From assembly GCF_028623165.1 (NCBI RefSeq), contig NZ_CP117768.1, forward strand, positions 5,081,001-5,145,000: 64,000 bases of DNA. Direction: 5' to 3'. The position numbers were made by a program, and so were the translations under genes. The notes beneath the pieces are model-generated. The model made no database searches. It was not told the DNA's origin and saw only the letters and a program-made list of their open reading frames with translations. Source of the stretch: Nostoc sp. UHCC 0926 (lineage in GTDB: Bacteria > Cyanobacteriota > Cyanobacteriia > Cyanobacteriales > Nostocaceae). This document shows, in pieces, positions 60,401 to 64,000 of the stretch (the stretch's first letter is position 1; every line of letters starts with the position of its first letter).

Positions 60401-61300
60401 TTAGGATGTCGGGCTTCCTGTTGAACTCACAGTATCTTTGAGCAACGGAAAACCCAACTTCTCCCTTTGCTCAACATATAAATGAGCTACCTTCCTAGCC
60501 AAATGCCGAATCCTGGCAATATAACGAGTTCTCTCTGTCACCGAAATCACACCTCTAGCATCCAGCAGATTGAACGTGTGCGAACACTTCATTACATAAT
60601 CTAAGCTAGGCAAGACCAATCCTCGCTCCGTCAATTGGGTAGCTTCCTGCTCATACAAATTAAATAGTGTCAGTAGCAACTCAGGATTTGACGCTTCAAA
60701 GTTGTAGATACACTGCTCAATCTCTCCCTGGAGGTAAACATCACCATAAGTAATATTGTCCGTCCAATGAATCTTAGTAATTGCCTCCACTTCCTGGAGG
60801 TACATTACCAATCGCTCTAACCCGTATGTAATCTCAATCGACACAGGACGGCAATCTATCCCCCCACACTGCTGGAAGTAGGTAAATTGAGTAATTTCCA
60901 TCCCATCTAACCATACTTCCCATCCAGTGCCCCAAGCTCCCACCGTCGCATCTTCCCAGTTATCCTCTACAAACCGAATATCGTGGTCTTCAGGACGAAT
61001 ACCTAAAACCCTTAATGAATCAAGATAAATCTCCTGGATATTATCTGGCGACGGCTTAATCAGAACTTGGTACTGATAATAATGTTGGAAGCGGTTGGGG
61101 TTTTCGCCGTAGCGCCCATCCGTCGGGCGACGACACGGTTCAACATACGCAACAGCCCACGGTTCCGGTCCCAATGCTCTTAAAAATGTCTGAGGATTCT
61201 TAGTACCTGCCCCCTTCTCAATGTCATAGGGTTGGGCAATCAAGCAACCGCGATCGCCCCAAAACTCATGCAATAAACCTATTACCGACTGAAAATTCAT
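60401..61300 (-). CDS. glyQ: Glycyl-tRNA synthetase alpha subunit
   Basis: A 299-residue alpha subunit of the bacterial alpha2-beta2 glycyl-tRNA synthetase, which charges tRNA-Gly. Class II motifs are clear: MNFQSVIGLLHEFWGDRGCL at the start, GAGTKNPQTFLRALGPEPWA, VAYVEPCRRPTDGRYGENPN, YYQYQVLIKPSPDNIQEIYL and GWEVWLDGMEITQFTYFQQC, ending RIRHLARKVAHLYVEQREKL. Length is normal. The beta subunit gene glyS is not next to it, as is usual in cyanobacteria. It is the last protein gene before the rRNA operon, which runs in the opposite direction. Confidence 0.97.
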   Translation of the reverse strand: MNFQSVIGLLHEFWGDRGCLIAQPYDIEKGAGTKNPQTFLRALGPEPWAVAYVEPCRRPTDGRYGENPNRFQHYYQYQVLIKPSPDNIQEIYLDSLRVLGIRPEDHDIRFVEDNWEDATVGAWGTGWEVWLDGMEITQFTYFQQCGGIDCRPVSIEITYGLERLVMYLQEVEAITKIHWTDNITYGDVYLQGEIEQCIYNFEASNPELLLTLFNLYEQEATQLTERGLVLPSLDYVMKCSHTFNLLDARGVISVTERTRYIARIRHLARKVAHLYVEQREKLGFPLLKDTVSSTGSPTS

Positions 61301-61412
61301 GCTTCACCCTTCCTTACTCAGCACAGTGCATAAACCATTGTTGCCTACAACCCGGCACTGTGGGCAGTTTCAAGGGACTGAAAAGCAGTCCAAAATATTT
61401 TTGGAAAAATAG

Positions 61413-61441
61413 TTGACAAGCTTAAGGAGGTTCGCTATATT
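61413..61441 (+). promoter_or_regulatory. rRNA operon promoter
   Basis: A TTGACA (61413-61418) and TATATT (61436-61441) are separated by exactly 17 bp, a near-perfect housekeeping-sigma promoter, about 170 bp ahead of the 16S gene. The stretch from it to 61611 is the leader. Confidence 0.85.
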
Positions 61442-61611
61442 GAATAAGTGCCGGAAGCGGAGAGCTAAAAAGCGCCGCTTGAGGGACACCGAACCTTGAA
61501 AATATTATAGTTTGAAAGTAATTATACAGCAAGTGGTTTGCGTCAAGCAAATAAAAATAACTAAGCTGGAGTTAAAAAAGAGCAGCTATTAGAGCTAAAA
61601 CAAACAAACCA

Positions 61612-63101
<1,490 letters not shown>

Positions 63102-63230
63102 TTAGGGAGACCTACACCCCTCAGAAATCGAAAAACACAAAGTTATATAGATACTGAGTTGGTCTAACCTAGGTCGGTCGCAAACAATTGCAATTGTTGA
63201 AAGCTTTCAAACTATGATTTGGTTCGATAT

Positions 63231-63304
<74 letters not shown>

Positions 63305-63394
63305 CCTGAAAGAATTTTAGATTGCCGATTTAAGATTTTAGATTGAGTTTTATTTCAATCTAAAATCGAAAATTAAAAATCCCAAATTTTGTCT

Positions 63395-63467
63395 GGGGGT
63401 TTAGCTCAGTTGGTAGAGCGCCTGCTTTGCAAGCAGGATGTCAGCGGTTCGAGTCCGCTAACCTCCA
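63395..63467 (+). tRNA. trnA-TGC: tRNA-Ala (TGC)
   Basis: A 73-base cloverleaf with acceptor GGGGGTT/AACCTCC, D arm AGCTCAGTTGGTAGAGC, anticodon loop TTTGCAA (TGC) and T arm GGTTCGAGTCC. CCA is not encoded. It is the second spacer tRNA. Confidence 0.97.
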
Positions 63468-63644
63468 CCTGTGGCAATTACCAAAAAAATAGTGAGAAAT
63501 CAGCAAAATGACTTAATAGTCAGACTGCTGAGTAGAGTCTCAGCCAGAACCTTGAAAACTGCATAGTAACGCGAAAAAAGCAGGCAGACACAGACATTCA
63601 AATCGAATGTAGTGAATGCATTATGTAACACCAAATGTCAGAGT

Positions 63645-64000
63645 GGTCAAGTTAATAAGGGCTAACGGTGGATACCTAGGCACACAGAGGCGATGAAGGA
63701 CGTGGTTACCGACGATATGCTCCGGGGAGTTGGAAGCAAACTTTGAGCCGGAGATTTCCGAATGGGGCAACCCTATATACTACCTGCTGAATATATAGGC
63801 AGGAGAGAGCCAACCCAGCGAATTGAAACATCTTAGTAGCTGGAGGAAGAGAAATCAAATCAGAGATTCCCTAAGTAGTGGTGAGCGAACGGGGAAAAGC
63901 CTAAACCAGGAAGTTTACTTTCTGGGGTAGTGGGACAGCGAGATCGAATCTAGCGGTTAGACGAAGCAGCTAAATACTGCACCAAAGAAGGTGAAAGTCC
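63645..64000 (+). rRNA. rrl: 23S ribosomal RNA (5' part)
   Basis: Begins near GGTCAAGTTAATAAGGGCTA with ACGGTGGATACCTAGGCACA and GAGGCGATGAAGGACGTGGT, the conserved 5' domain. It runs off the right edge. The spacer part just before it has GAACCTTGAAAACTGCATAG, typical of cyanobacterial rRNA processing regions. Confidence 0.97.

Overview
The window comes from a cyanobacterium, most probably a filamentous Nostoc/Anabaena-type organism. The evidence is chlorophyll biosynthesis (ChlH), phycobilin and phycobilisome genes (pebA, pebB, rod linkers, cpeS, cpeT, cpeR), a PAM68-type photosystem assembly factor, frequent HIP1 palindromes (GCGATCGC), many small dispersed repeats, and a 16S rRNA followed by tRNA-Ile, tRNA-Ala and 23S rRNA. 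The exact genus is an inference.

Layout. 1-6.8 kb: a transporter fragment, a histidine kinase cut by one stop codon, a PhoD phosphatase with a large internal deletion, and a MetOD1-type sensor protein beside a PAS histidine kinase. 7-12.8 kb: an ionotropic-glutamate-receptor-like protein, mutS, then a repeat-rich stretch with a tandem array, a 110-bp MITE-like insertion and a dead YhaV toxin gene. 12.9-18 kb: an FkbM methyltransferase, an LpxB-like glycosyltransferase, a Rpn/PDDEXK nuclease with duplicated tails, and small unknown proteins. 18.2-22.2 kb: chlH. 22.5-27.3 kb: an accessory island with a 712-codon PD-(D/E)XK-like protein, a MazF pair, an Uma2 nuclease, an antitoxin beside a stop-interrupted ParE toxin, and a HIP1-bearing 21-bp tandem array. 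27.4-30.8 kb: HtrA/Deg protease, Ap4A phosphorylase and an NTF2-like protein.

30.9-41.6 kb is a phycoerythrin accessory locus: pebAB, three chromophore-lyase-like genes, a pentapeptide-repeat protein, a HEAT-repeat protein, a phycobiliprotein-like protein, and an eroded cpeC-cpeD/E-cpeS-cpeT-cpeR operon. In that operon cpeC is destroyed by several stops, and a group II intron relic lies just upstream. A second, coiled-coil rod linker follows. The cpeBA structural genes are not in the window.

42-49 kb holds a two-gene ATPase module: an AAA/Orc-like ATPase followed by a 1728-residue TPR-STAND-WD40 protein with 14 nearly identical blades. It is the best candidate here for an uncharacterised signalling or defence system. 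49.8-61.3 kb is mostly housekeeping: glcF/glcE, DAHP synthase, pam68 and rpsO, a GH13 amylase-like enzyme, comEC and glyQ. The window ends in the rRNA operon with a clear consensus promoter.

Two themes run through the window. The first is active gene decay by in-frame stops, frameshifts and deletions (histidine kinase, phoD, an unknown ORF near 8.4 kb, yhaV, parE, cpeC, a ribbon-helix-helix antitoxin, an AAA-like gene). The second is a dense load of small repeats, one of which supplies the first codons of glcE. Three unrelated tandem arrays share a period of about 21 bp.
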